Assembly (NCBI GenBank): GCA_945915235.1 | Contig: CAMEEX010000003.1 | Location: 1-63,106, forward strand | Source: an uncultured Clostridia bacterium | Lineage (GTDB): Bacteria; Bacillota; Clostridia; Lachnospirales; Lachnospiraceae | Direction of reading: 5' to 3' | Length of the DNA stretch: 63,106 nucleotides | Shown here: in pieces, positions 1 through 8,639 of the stretch | How positions within the stretch are numbered: position 1 is the stretch's first letter | Layout: each line of letters opens with the position of its first letter | Made by a program: the position numbers and the translations under genes | The notes under the pieces: model-generated | The model's input: the letters and a program-made list of their open reading frames with translations, nothing else | Databases searched by the model: none | What the model was told of the DNA's origin: nothing

Positions 1-11
1 GAACCGAAAAT

Positions 12-48
12 AAAAGGGCGTAAATCCAATTTTGGATTTACGCCTTTT
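12..48 (-). terminator. Intrinsic terminator of glnN
   Basis: A near-perfect inverted repeat with a 2-4 nt loop and one bulged G lies 57 bases beyond the glnN stop. Read on the minus strand it is followed by a T-rich run. The A/T-rich flanks on both sides mean it could work in either direction. Confidence 0.85.
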
Positions 49-104
49 CCTGTCTGCCAGGGTTGCTTTTTATTAAAAAAATTCAAAAGCTAAGTGAATA
101 TCTA

Positions 105-2210
105 TTATACTTCGAAGAGCAGGTCGCCGTATGTAGGTATCGGCCAGAAGTCCTTGTCAACGAGCATCTCAAGCTTGTCGGCAGGAGCACGAAGGGCTGC
201 CATATCTGCCATGATTGTGTCGTGATAGTAAACGGCTGTGCACTTAGGACATTCCTTCTCGCCGTCTGCCTGGTCTGCCTTGAGCTTCTCGAGAGCAGCG
301 TTCATAGCCTTGAGCTCAACAGTAACCTTCTCAAGTCTTTCCTTCTGAACACTTGCGTCGCAGCCGACAGCTTCAACGGAAGCGATGGAGTTGGCGAGTT
401 CAGTTGTGTAGCTGATGACAGCAGGTAAAATCTGCTTTGAAGCCATGCTTATCATAGTGAGAGCCTCAATGTTGATGTACTTGGTGTAGGTCTCGTATGT
501 AATCTCCTCGCGGGACTCAAGCTCTGCCTTGGTGAAGATGCCGAACTTCTCGAAGAGTGTGACAGCTTTGTCTGTTGTGAGCGCGCTTGCGGCGTCAACC
601 ATAGACTTGATATTTGGGAGACCTCTTCTCTCAGCCTCAGCAACCCACTCGTCTGAGTAGCCGTTGCCATTGAAAACGATTCTCTTGTGCTCAGTCATAT
701 ATTTCTTGATTAACTCGTGTACGTCCTTGTCAAAATCATCTGACTTCTCGAGAATGTCGGCAGCTTCACAGAATGCCTCAGCGACAATGGCGTTGAGTAC
801 GGTGTTAGGGCTTGCGATGGAGTCTGAGGAGCCAACCATACGGAACTCGAACTTGTTGCCGGTGAAAGCAAAAGGTGAAGTTCTGTTTCTGTCTGTTGCG
901 TCCTTAGCAAAGTCAGGAAGTGTTGATACACCTGTGAGAAGCTTGCCGCCCTCAATGCTGTGTGTGGCAGTACCTGTCTCGATAATCTGGTTTACAACGT
1001 CCTCAAGCTGGTCACCAAGGAACATTGAGATGATTGCAGGAGGTGCCTCGTTAGCTCCAAGTCTGTGATCGTTTCCTACATCGGAAGCGGACTGACGAAG
1101 GAGATCTGCGTGTGTGTCGACAGCCTTCATAATGCAGGCGAGTACAAGTAAGAACTGAAGGTTTTCGTTAGGTGTGTCGCCCGGGTCAATGAGATTTACG
1201 CCGTTATCGGTTACGATTGACCAGTTGTCATGCTTACCGGAACCATTGACACCTGCAAAAGGCTTCTCGTGGAGGAGACATGCAAGACCATGACGGGTTG
1301 CAACCTTCTTCATAACGTCCATGACAAGCTGGTTGTGGTCAACTGCCACATTGGCTGTCTCGTAGATAGGAGCAAGCTCATGCTGTGCAGGGGCAACCTC
1401 GTTGTGCTGTGTCTTGGCTGTAACACCAAGCTTCCACAACTCAATGTTGATATCCTTCATGTAAGCGCCTATTCTCTCCTTGATGGAACCGAAGTAGTGG
1501 TCCTCAAGCTCCTGACCCTTAGGAGCAGGTGCACCGAAGAGTGTACGTCCGGTATAGATTAAATCTTTTCTCTCGAGGTATTTCTCTCTGTCAACAATAA
1601 AATATTCCTGCTCAGGACCAACGGAGGCTGTCACCTTGGTAGCCTCTGTGTTGCCGAAGAGTCTCACGATACGGAGAGCCTGCTGGCTTACGGCCTCCAT
1701 GGAACGAAGGAGAGGTGTCTTTTTGTCGAGCGCCTCACCCTTGTAGGAACAGAAGGCTGTAGGAATACAGAGGATTGCGCCTGCGGCATCTTCCTTTACA
1801 AATGCAGGTGATGTGCAGTCCCAAGCCGTGTAGCCTCTCGCCTCGAAGGTAGCTCTCAAGCCGCCTGAAGGAAAAGAAGAAGCATCAGGCTCGCCCTTTA
1901 TAAGCTCCTTGCCGGAAAACTCCATTATCATCTTGCCGTCCGCATCCGGGTGTGTAACGAAAGCATCGTGCTTCTCTGCTGTTATGCCTGTGAGTGGCTG
2001 GAACCAATGTGTGTAGTGTGTTGCACCCTTCTCGACAGCCCAGTCCTTCATTGCCTTTGCGATTACATCAGCATCGGAGCTGGACAACTCGCCGCCCTTG
2101 TTCATAACATTCATGAGGTTTGCAAATACCTTCTTAGGAAGGCGTTCTCTCATCTTACCAACTGTGAATACATTTTCGCCAAAAATTTCTTCTACATTGA
2201 TATTGCTCAT
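105..2210 (-). CDS. glnN: Glutamine synthetase type III
   Basis: This 701-aa protein is the large (about 700 aa) type III glutamine synthetase, which makes glutamine from glutamate, ammonia and ATP in the cytosol. The N-terminal GSIII domain (THYTHWFQP, ending near FPSGGLRATFEARGY), the catalytic stretch with NGSGKHDNWS and the substrate/ATP region LGANEAPPAI are all visible. The start follows GAAAGGA with suitable spacing. The gene is alone on the minus strand, with a terminator behind it and another terminator hairpin inside its leader (2344-2376), so attenuation is likely. The second nitrogen gene of the window, amt-PII at 24.2 kb, has the same leader design. Nothing is missing compared with the family. 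The assignment is secure. Confidence 0.97.
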   Translation of the reverse strand: MSNINVEEIFGENVFTVGKMRERLPKKVFANLMNVMNKGGELSSSDADVIAKAMKDWAVEKGATHYTHWFQPLTGITAEKHDAFVTHPDADGKMIMEFSGKELIKGEPDASSFPSGGLRATFEARGYTAWDCTSPAFVKEDAAGAILCIPTAFCSYKGEALDKKTPLLRSMEAVSQQALRIVRLFGNTEATKVTASVGPEQEYFIVDREKYLERKDLIYTGRTLFGAPAPKGQELEDHYFGSIKERIGAYMKDINIELWKLGVTAKTQHNEVAPAQHELAPIYETANVAVDHNQLVMDVMKKVATRHGLACLLHEKPFAGVNGSGKHDNWSIVTDNGVNLIDPGDTPNENLQFLLVLACIMKAVDTHADLLRQSASDVGNDHRLGANEAPPAIISMFLGDQLEDVVNQIIETGTATHSIEGGKLLTGVSTLPDFAKDATDRNRTSPFAFTGNKFEFRMVGSSDSIASPNTVLNAIVAEAFCEAADILEKSDDFDKDVHELIKKYMTEHKRIVFNGNGYSDEWVAEAERRGLPNIKSMVDAASALTTDKAVTLFEKFGIFTKAELESREEITYETYTKYINIEALTMISMASKQILPAVISYTTELANSIASVEAVGCDASVQKERLEKVTVELKAMNAALEKLKADQADGEKECPKCTAVYYHDTIMADMAALRAPADKLEMLVDKDFWPIPTYGDLLFEV

Positions 2211-2343
2211 TCTTTTCCATTCCTTTCATGCTTTAAGATTTTTCGGTGAGACATGAGACCTTTTATAAAATATTTCCCGATAAGATATAGTGACGGAGAA
2301 TAATTTCCGAAAGAGTCTCATGGGATAATCTGCTCATGCACAT

Positions 2344-2376
2344 AAAAAAGGGCATTCCAACTAAACGGAACGCCCT
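2344..2376 (-). terminator. Terminator hairpin in the glnN leader (attenuator or srtB terminator)
   Basis: On the minus strand AGGGCGTTCC pairs with GGAATGCCCT (one G-U pair) and six T follow. It starts exactly 16 nt downstream of a TATAAT box at 2393-2398 and ends about 130 nt before the glnN start. It could simply end srtB transcription, but its place just after a -10 box suggests an attenuator. The loop does not show the A1/G4 hexaloop pattern of ANTAR targets. Confidence 0.7.
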
Positions 2377-2392
2377 TGTTCTCTCACACGAA

Positions 2393-2398
2393 ATTATA
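2393..2398 (-). promoter_or_regulatory. Candidate -10 box for glnN
   Basis: A perfect TATAAT on the minus strand lies upstream of the leader hairpin. No good -35 hexamer sits 16-18 nt upstream (CCACTA), so the promoter may be activator-dependent. An alternative pair TTGCAA-17-TATTTT lies about 70 bp further upstream. Confidence 0.4.
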
Positions 2399-2511
2399 TG
2401 ACCTTGTTCCCTAAATAGTGGCTTTAGTATTACAAGACATCATTTATGTTAATAAAATAAGCTAAAACTCACAAAATTGCAAGCCCTTTTTTGAAAAAAA
2501 CTTATTTTTTT

Positions 2512-3486
2512 TTACTTTTGTGTTCCGGAAGCAGATTGCATAATGGTTCCAACGTACTTTCCAAGGACAACACGGCGCGTTCCCGAGTCGCTTGTGCAGG
2601 TCGATAAAGTAACCACATAGTCGGTCGGAAGTACGGATACACCTGTGTCGTACAACTGATTGGCTTTTACATAATCGAGAAAATCTTCAAAAGATGTTTC
2701 ACCCGTAAACTCGACATTGTATATGATGCTGTCCGATGGAACAAAGCAAACAGCAAAAATAGTGTAGGCGCGGGTGCCGTTGTCAGTCGTTATGTAGAAA
2801 GTGTTGCCCGAGCTGTTGTAAAAATCGCTGTCCTCATAGCGGTTCAGCATGCCGAACATGGTTCCGTTTTTCATATTGTGCCCGTATATTATGGTGTTGC
2901 GGTCGGAAAAGTCGGAATAGTTGCGCGCGTCCATGAAAATACAGCCGGAGCTGTTCTCCTCTCCGGTAAAGGTGTGGGTAAGGTAGTAGGAATTGTCTCC
3001 GCGATGCGCCACGGGGTAGCTTCTGGCAATCGAGGGAATTTGTATCCAGCCTATCGCCTCGGAGTTTATGGCGCGGACTGATGCCATATCAATATTGGAC
3101 AACTGTGCGGCTGTCTCGACCTCGGCGTAGGAGTAGGACTCATACATGGTCGTCTCCTGAGTGGCACCCTCGGGTGCCATGGTGGTGCTGTCTGTGAGGA
3201 AAACGGCAGCCTGAATTGACTCGTATATGTTTTCACCGCGCTGATATTCGGAAAAAATACGGATAAGCATAGTGGCAGATACAATAAAAACAATGAGCGC
3301 TGCACCCAGAACGATGCAGCGCACTATGTTGCGGGCGGAGTGGGAAGAACCATCACCGTCGTCATTGTTATCTGTTGACTCTAATTCCGCATAGGCTTCA
3401 TCTATATCACTGCTGTCGAACACAACACGGTCAGAATTGTTTTCCATATCCTCTGCATGCTTGTTGTTATCATCTAAATTCGACAT
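2512..3486 (-). CDS. srtB: Class B sortase
   Basis: This is a membrane-anchored transpeptidase that attaches secreted proteins to peptidoglycan. From the chosen start (324 aa) there is a polar, acidic N-terminal tail of about 50 aa, one transmembrane helix (about 55-78), then the sortase domain. The catalytic His is in YGHNM (about residue 203), the Cys in TLSTC (about 297) and the Arg in TRRVV (about 304-305), a class B pattern. An ATG four codons upstream (3498) is possible, but GAGGAT sits six bases before the ATG at 3486, so I prefer that start. It lies 81 bp downstream of fba with only a small hairpin between, so read-through from fba is plausible. No LPXTG- or NPQTN-type sorting signal was found on the neighbouring surface proteins. 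Confidence 0.92.
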   Translation of the reverse strand: MSNLDDNNKHAEDMENNSDRVVFDSSDIDEAYAELESTDNNDDGDGSSHSARNIVRCIVLGAALIVFIVSATMLIRIFSEYQRGENIYESIQAAVFLTDSTTMAPEGATQETTMYESYSYAEVETAAQLSNIDMASVRAINSEAIGWIQIPSIARSYPVAHRGDNSYYLTHTFTGEENSSGCIFMDARNYSDFSDRNTIIYGHNMKNGTMFGMLNRYEDSDFYNSSGNTFYITTDNGTRAYTIFAVCFVPSDSIIYNVEFTGETSFEDFLDYVKANQLYDTGVSVLPTDYVVTLSTCTSDSGTRRVVLGKYVGTIMQSASGTQK

Positions 3487-3498
3487 AAAAATCCTCAT

Positions 3499-3517
3499 GT
3501 CACTGCTTAACAGTGAC
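3499..3517 (-). other. Perfect 7-bp hairpin just before the srtB ribosome-binding site
   Basis: GTCACTG and CAGTGAC flank a 5-nt loop. No T-run follows, so this is not a classic terminator. It sits between fba and srtB and ends just upstream of the srtB Shine-Dalgarno, where it could influence processing or translation. Confidence 0.5.
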
Positions 3518-3567
3518 CTAAATAGTAATCAAAATGCTGCTTATGCTTTGTGCGGACGGATTATTCA

Positions 3568-4431
3568 TCAAGCCTTGCCGACTGAACCGAATAACTCCAT
3601 CTTCTCCTTAACAGTCTCCTTGATTGCGGCTGTACCAGGAGCTAAAAGCTTACGAGGGTCGAATCCCTTGCCCTCTAAGTCCTTGCCTGCCTCGATGTAC
3701 TTACGGGTAGCATCTGCGAAGGATAACTGGCACTCGGTATTTACGTTAATCTTAGCAACGCCGAGGGAGATTGCCTTCTTGATCATGTCGGCTGGAATGC
3801 CTGTACCACCATGAAGAACGAGAGGCATATCTCCTGTGAGTTCCTTAACTGCTGCAAGAGTCTCGAAGCTGAGTCCCTTCCAGTTAGCAGGGTATTTGCC
3901 GTGAATGTTACCGATACCTGCTGCGAGCATTGTAACGCCGAGGTCTGCGATAGCCTTGCACTCGTTAGGGTCTGCACATTCGCCCATACCGATTACTCCA
4001 TCCTCCTCGCCGCCGATTGAACCAACCTCAGCCTCAAGGGACATATTGTGATCAGCACAAATCTTAACTAATTCCTTAGTCTTGGCGATGTTCTCCTCAA
4101 TAGGGTAGTGGGAACCATCGAACATGATTGATGAGAAACCTGCCTCAACACACTTGAGACAGCCTTCGTATGAACCGTGGTCTAAGTGAAGCGCAACAGG
4201 AACCGTGATATTAAGCTCCTCCATCATGCCCTTAACCATACCAACTACTGTCTTATAACCTGTCATATACTTACCGGCCCCCTCCGAAACACCAAGGATA
4301 ACAGGGGAATTGAGCTCCTGTGCTGTGGTAAGGATAGCCTTTGTCCACTCAAGATTGTTAATATTAAACTGGCCAACTGCGTAGTGACCGGCAACTGCCT
4401 TTTCAAGCATCTCTTTAGCTGTTACTAACAT
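3568..4431 (-). CDS. fba: Class II fructose-1,6-bisphosphate aldolase
   Basis: This is a zinc-dependent aldolase that splits fructose-1,6-bisphosphate into dihydroxyacetone phosphate and glyceraldehyde-3-phosphate in glycolysis. It has 287 aa, the usual length for the short class II type. The catalytic Asp and first zinc His lie in HLDHG (D84, H85), with the conserved EAEVG (133-137), a zinc His in GNIHGKY (H177) and another in VLHGGTG (H207). The residues NVNTE and the phosphate-binding GIGN loop are intact. A Shine-Dalgarno (GGAGG) precedes the ATG and an extended -10 lies upstream at 4467-4472. The next gene downstream on the strand is srtB. Confidence 0.97.
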   Translation of the reverse strand: MLVTAKEMLEKAVAGHYAVGQFNINNLEWTKAILTTAQELNSPVILGVSEGAGKYMTGYKTVVGMVKGMMEELNITVPVALHLDHGSYEGCLKCVEAGFSSIMFDGSHYPIEENIAKTKELVKICADHNMSLEAEVGSIGGEEDGVIGMGECADPNECKAIADLGVTMLAAGIGNIHGKYPANWKGLSFETLAAVKELTGDMPLVLHGGTGIPADMIKKAISLGVAKINVNTECQLSFADATRKYIEAGKDLEGKGFDPRKLLAPGTAAIKETVKEKMELFGSVGKA

Positions 4432-4466
4432 AGGAATACCTCCGATATTGTTATTATTTTGACAAT

Positions 4467-4475
4467 ATTATAACA
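4467..4475 (-). promoter_or_regulatory. Extended -10 promoter of fba
   Basis: The minus strand reads TGTTATAAT, an extended -10 element (TG-n-TATAAT) about 36 bp before the fba start. The -35 region is weak, as is common for extended -10 promoters. Confidence 0.55.
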
Positions 4476-4542
4476 CATAAAGCAAAAAAGGGAATAGGGA
4501 AAATTATAAAAAGTCTTTTAAAACTATGACAAAAAATATAAT

Positions 4543-7500
4543 TTAATCGACACCATATTTTAGTATGGTCTTTAATTCGTCAATTATTATACCGTTTACG
4601 CTGTACAGTACATTTCGGTTCTGGGCGGTGCCGCCTTTGACGCCGCATGCAAAGGTGTCTGTGTATGTCGAGTCAGCACAGTAGAGAGGTATGAAAAAGT
4701 CATGTAAATAAATATATGCAATTTTTTGTGTAGATAGAACGGTTGACGGAAGGTCGGGAAAAATGTCATATACAGGGTTATAGTAATTTTTTATTGAGCC
4801 AAAGTCTGCGGACAGGGAGTGTACATAGCCGAAGGTGTATATTCGAAGCCGCCCAAGATGCCCGCCCTTAAACGAAGTGCCAAGCCGCTTGAAGGAAATG
4901 TTTTCAACGTAGGCTTCTACGCGGAAATAGTCGCGCAGATATTTGCAGGCTGTGGGGTTCCTTTGAACGTCAGGAGAGTATTGTTCGTCAGATATATCTG
5001 TAAAGCCGATGTCATCAGCCTTTATCGGCGTTCCCGTCTGCATCGTGCCGAAATCATACTGGGTTATAGGCAGGGCGGCGGTGTTGCCGAGTTTGTCCTT
5101 TGCGACTACCTGCATGCTCACACGCTCCACATTCTCAGAGCCTGAAAGGCAGTCATATAGCTGGAAGCGGCAGGTGTATACATTACCATCAGGCGTGAAT
5201 GTAAATTCGGCACTGTTTGAGGTATCGGAAATATCACTGACGACGAGCGTGAAGCTGTCTATTCCTGACAAATTATCGTAAGGATTGTATATGGTCATTA
5301 CGGCATACGGTGAAGCTGTTATGTCATCATTGTAAAGCCCGAGGGTCGCATTGTTCTCAACATATTTAACTGTTCCCGTTGGAGCAGTGTTGTCAAAGGC
5401 ATACACGCCGTAAACATGGCAGGAGCCGACTGTTTTTAACGCCGAGCTGCTGGTCGAGGTGTTACCATGCTTATCCTTTATCTGCCGCACCCACAGATAA
5501 TAGTAACCGTCAAGTTCTGAGCCGAGTTCGGGAAGCGTAATCGAGAAAAATTCTTTATCCGTCGTTCCAGAGTATTTCTGCCATGAGTGTGGTGGAGTGG
5601 AGGTGCTTGTGGAAAAGCCAAATTCATATAGGTTGTTTTCTGCCAGTCCTGAGCCGAATTCGGCCACGGTTATTGTGACATCTATGTTTCTCACTGCATC
5701 TCCATTCACGTCGGGGTTGACTGTGTGGGTCGGCGTGACTTCTATCGTTGGGGCAGAATTGTCTTTCCATATGGCGTACAGTTTTATGATCCCGCCCGGA
5801 ATAATCGTGAGATTTTTTACTGTTTCACCGTCGGCGTATGAGCCGCCCGTTCCGTCAGGGCTTGTGTTCCATTCGATAAAGGTGTATCCCTCTCTCGTAT
5901 ATCCGTTATCAGGCAGCTTTTCGTCCCTGCCATAGGTAAATGACACATCAGCCATGCTTCCCACGGCTCTTGTGCTGCCGCCATCATCATCGTTTCTCTC
6001 AAACTTCACGGTGTAGGTGTTCGGCGCCCAATGTGCAAACACTGTAAGGCTGCTAAGCCCCTTCCACACAGCATTGTCTGAAATAATGTTACCTTTTCTG
6101 TCAAGCTTTACGATAAACGGCTTCTGCGCCGTGTTACCGAGCCTGTCCGAGGCTGTTAGCGTGTAGAGTGAGATACCCTCAGCACCAAAATAGAATTGCC
6201 TGTACGCAGTGATATCACCGTCGGGCGGGACTATACCGTTGAAATCTGCAATAATCATACTGTCAATTCCAGAGTGCTCGTCTGTCACATCAAAGGTTAT
6301 TGTCGTGCCATCACCAAACCAGCCGTATGAGTCTGACACATTACTTAAATCAGGAGCATTGTTATCAAAATAGTAGGGACCAAATCGGTGGTATTCTGCA
6401 TTAGGTGTGGATACAGACTCATTTCTTGTGTCAGAGGATATATACGCATTATCGGAAAAGATCGATGATCTATTTCCGGCGGCGTCCTTAACGGGTTTTA
6501 CCCAGATGTAGTAGGTTCCGGTCAGGCAGTTTCCTATGTAAAATTCCGAGCTGTTCATATAGTCGTACCAGTCCCCTGAAGGGATGTCGGGATCAGTGCA
6601 TATGCAGTACTGATAGGAGTTGTCTGTGGCAAGCTGTCCGGCATCACTGCCTGCCATGTCATCGGCGGTGATGGTTATGCCGATGTACTTTGCATAGTCT
6701 GTGGTCTGCGATGGAGACACGCTCACTGTCGGCGGTGTGGCGTCAATCCAGTCTGCATATACCGTAACATCTCCGTCATGCTTCCATAATGCGTAGCTTC
6801 CGTTATCAGACCAGTAGTTACCTTTGACTGCGTGCCCGTTTTTGTTCCATACATAGCTTTTATTATCAGAGGGGTCAGTCGCCCACCCGGCAAAGGTATA
6901 GCCTTCCCTTGAGGCTGTAATCAATGAAATGTCCCAATAGTCACCGGAATCATATTTTACAGTGAGCTTTGTTTCGGCTGTGACTTGGCGGACGTCGTTT
7001 GTTGAAAGTTTTCCGCCATTCGGGTTAAATGATACGGCATAGCTTTTTGCTGTGGCATATGCGGTAAAACTTATGTTATCATCCGGCATCTTAAAGGTGT
7101 AACTGTTCCCGAATGCAGTGCCGGAACCTTCAACATCCTGTCTCCAATAAGGTGTTTCGTATCCAGTTGCTGTCGTCGAGGTAATTGTGATATTTTCTCC
7201 GAAAGAATGTGAACCTCCGCCTGATACGGCAGTAATGCCTGTTCCTTTGTTTAAAGTTACGGTATGTGCATTCGGTTTCCACTGTGCATAAAGCGTTACT
7301 TTATCCTCATGTTTTGATGGTTGTGCCGTAAACGTGCTTCCTGCACTGTATGCCGTTCCTGTGCCGTCTACCGCTGTGTTCCATCCCGTAAAACTGTAGC
7401 CCGTTTTAGTAAACCCGTTCTGGGCTATGGTTACTGTATCGCCGTACTTTACAGATGTTTCATCAGTCGAACCGTCGCTATTTCCATTACCCTTATATGC

Positions 7501-8568
7501 AACCTTCAGGGCATTCCTCTCATAATATACATTTGTTGAGCTGTCGGCTGTTACCTGCCATGAAGCCGTGTCAACAGATACATAGTGGCAGTTGTCAAAG
7601 GACGAGTCGCCTACATGCTCGGTCGCATTGAAGGTGGTGCCGTTTTGTATTGAATAGGCTTGCGTCTTACTGTCATCCCTTACACCATCTTTATAAAAAT
7701 AAAGTGTCACCGTGGAATTATCCGCTGTCCAGTATGCGTAAAGCGAAACATTTGAAAGCCCTTTCCACACTGCAGATGAGCCGGTCCCTGACCAGTAAGT
7801 GCTATTTACGGCATTGCCGGAAGCATCGTATACCATCTCACCGGTACCGTCTATACCTGTATACCATCCCTGTAGTGTATATCCGGGACGCGAAGCGCTC
7901 ACTGCTCCGGCGTTCCAATTTCCGGTATCATAGGTAACCGTTTGAGTTGAAGCGTTCTCTCCGTTATTAGGGTTAAATGTGACGGTGTATTCGTTTGGCA
8001 TCCATACGGTAAATGTTAGCTTCTTACCTTTATACTTCCAACTTCCATCATGATTATTCTCAGCACACTCAGCACTTGTATATCCATAACTGCAAGTTCC
8101 ACAATGACCGCATGAAGATATTCCCAATACATAGATTGTGCCATCATCGGCAATACAGCCCCAATATGAGCGATAATAATTATAGTAGGCAGTACATACT
8201 GTTCCACTTGAGTGTGACTCATGCCCGCAATATGTGCTTGTGGCTGTTCTTGTAAGTCCGTAAACTTCCTGCGTTACAGACTTTTTTGTGTATCCGGGTT
8301 CATTGGCATGTGGTAAGTCATTTTCATTGACATTAGCAACATCTACATAATTTGTAAGTGGTTGATTTCCAAATATAAAATTGCCTTCATATCCACTTGC
8401 ATCAAACCATGCCTGTACATTCATTATGGCTTCCGGCATGACACTTACGGATAAAAATGTAATTACAAACGCCATGATGGAAGACAAAATTCTTTTGCAT
8501 AGACAAGTTCTTTTGTGCATAGATTGACTTTTCAAAGTCCCATGCATTTTTTTTCTAAGACTCTTCAT
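4543..8568 (-). CDS. Giant secreted protein with InlB B-type repeats and a Cys-rich N-terminal region
   Basis: This is a 1341-aa surface or secreted protein of unknown target. A long positively charged start is followed by a hydrophobic signal segment (about 27-48). A Cys-rich region (about 100-170, CGHCGTC and further Cys pairs) comes next. Then come InlB B (Listeria-Bacteroides) repeats of the form YTVTFNPNNG...GYTLQGWYT...LYAYW, with two or more Ig-like blocks between them (VSVSPSQ..., EVTPTHTV...), each ending in KD..GN-type motifs. The last 180 aa look like a separate domain. No LPXTG, membrane anchor or choline/SLH domain is visible at the C-terminus. It follows the 1303-aa paralogue by 71 bp on the same strand and has its own ribosome-binding site (AGAGGG). 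Confidence 0.85.
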   Translation of the reverse strand: MKSLRKKMHGTLKSQSMHKRTCLCKRILSSIMAFVITFLSVSVMPEAIMNVQAWFDASGYEGNFIFGNQPLTNYVDVANVNENDLPHANEPGYTKKSVTQEVYGLTRTATSTYCGHESHSSGTVCTAYYNYYRSYWGCIADDGTIYVLGISSCGHCGTCSYGYTSAECAENNHDGSWKYKGKKLTFTVWMPNEYTVTFNPNNGENASTQTVTYDTGNWNAGAVSASRPGYTLQGWYTGIDGTGEMVYDASGNAVNSTYWSGTGSSAVWKGLSNVSLYAYWTADNSTVTLYFYKDGVRDDSKTQAYSIQNGTTFNATEHVGDSSFDNCHYVSVDTASWQVTADSSTNVYYERNALKVAYKGNGNSDGSTDETSVKYGDTVTIAQNGFTKTGYSFTGWNTAVDGTGTAYSAGSTFTAQPSKHEDKVTLYAQWKPNAHTVTLNKGTGITAVSGGGSHSFGENITITSTTATGYETPYWRQDVEGSGTAFGNSYTFKMPDDNISFTAYATAKSYAVSFNPNGGKLSTNDVRQVTAETKLTVKYDSGDYWDISLITASREGYTFAGWATDPSDNKSYVWNKNGHAVKGNYWSDNGSYALWKHDGDVTVYADWIDATPPTVSVSPSQTTDYAKYIGITITADDMAGSDAGQLATDNSYQYCICTDPDIPSGDWYDYMNSSEFYIGNCLTGTYYIWVKPVKDAAGNRSSIFSDNAYISSDTRNESVSTPNAEYHRFGPYYFDNNAPDLSNVSDSYGWFGDGTTITFDVTDEHSGIDSMIIADFNGIVPPDGDITAYRQFYFGAEGISLYTLTASDRLGNTAQKPFIVKLDRKGNIISDNAVWKGLSSLTVFAHWAPNTYTVKFERNDDDGGSTRAVGSMADVSFTYGRDEKLPDNGYTREGYTFIEWNTSPDGTGGSYADGETVKNLTIIPGGIIKLYAIWKDNSAPTIEVTPTHTVNPDVNGDAVRNIDVTITVAEFGSGLAENNLYEFGFSTSTSTPPHSWQKYSGTTDKEFFSITLPELGSELDGYYYLWVRQIKDKHGNTSTSSSALKTVGSCHVYGVYAFDNTAPTGTVKYVENNATLGLYNDDITASPYAVMTIYNPYDNLSGIDSFTLVVSDISDTSNSAEFTFTPDGNVYTCRFQLYDCLSGSENVERVSMQVVAKDKLGNTAALPITQYDFGTMQTGTPIKADDIGFTDISDEQYSPDVQRNPTACKYLRDYFRVEAYVENISFKRLGTSFKGGHLGRLRIYTFGYVHSLSADFGSIKNYYNPVYDIFPDLPSTVLSTQKIAYIYLHDFFIPLYCADSTYTDTFACGVKGGTAQNRNVLYSVNGIIIDELKTILKYGVD

Positions 8569-8591
8569 ATTAGTTATTCCCTCTTGATTTA

Positions 8592-8633
8592 TTTGATAAC
8601 TGCTAAGACTACTATATTCGAGTCTTAGCAGTC
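8592..8633 (-). other. 12-bp perfect intergenic hairpin between the two giant repeat-protein genes
   Basis: ACTGCTAAGACT and its exact complement flank a loop of about 10 nt. No T-run follows on either strand, so it is more likely an mRNA processing or stability element than a terminator. Confidence 0.55.
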
Positions 8634-8639
8634 AGCCTC

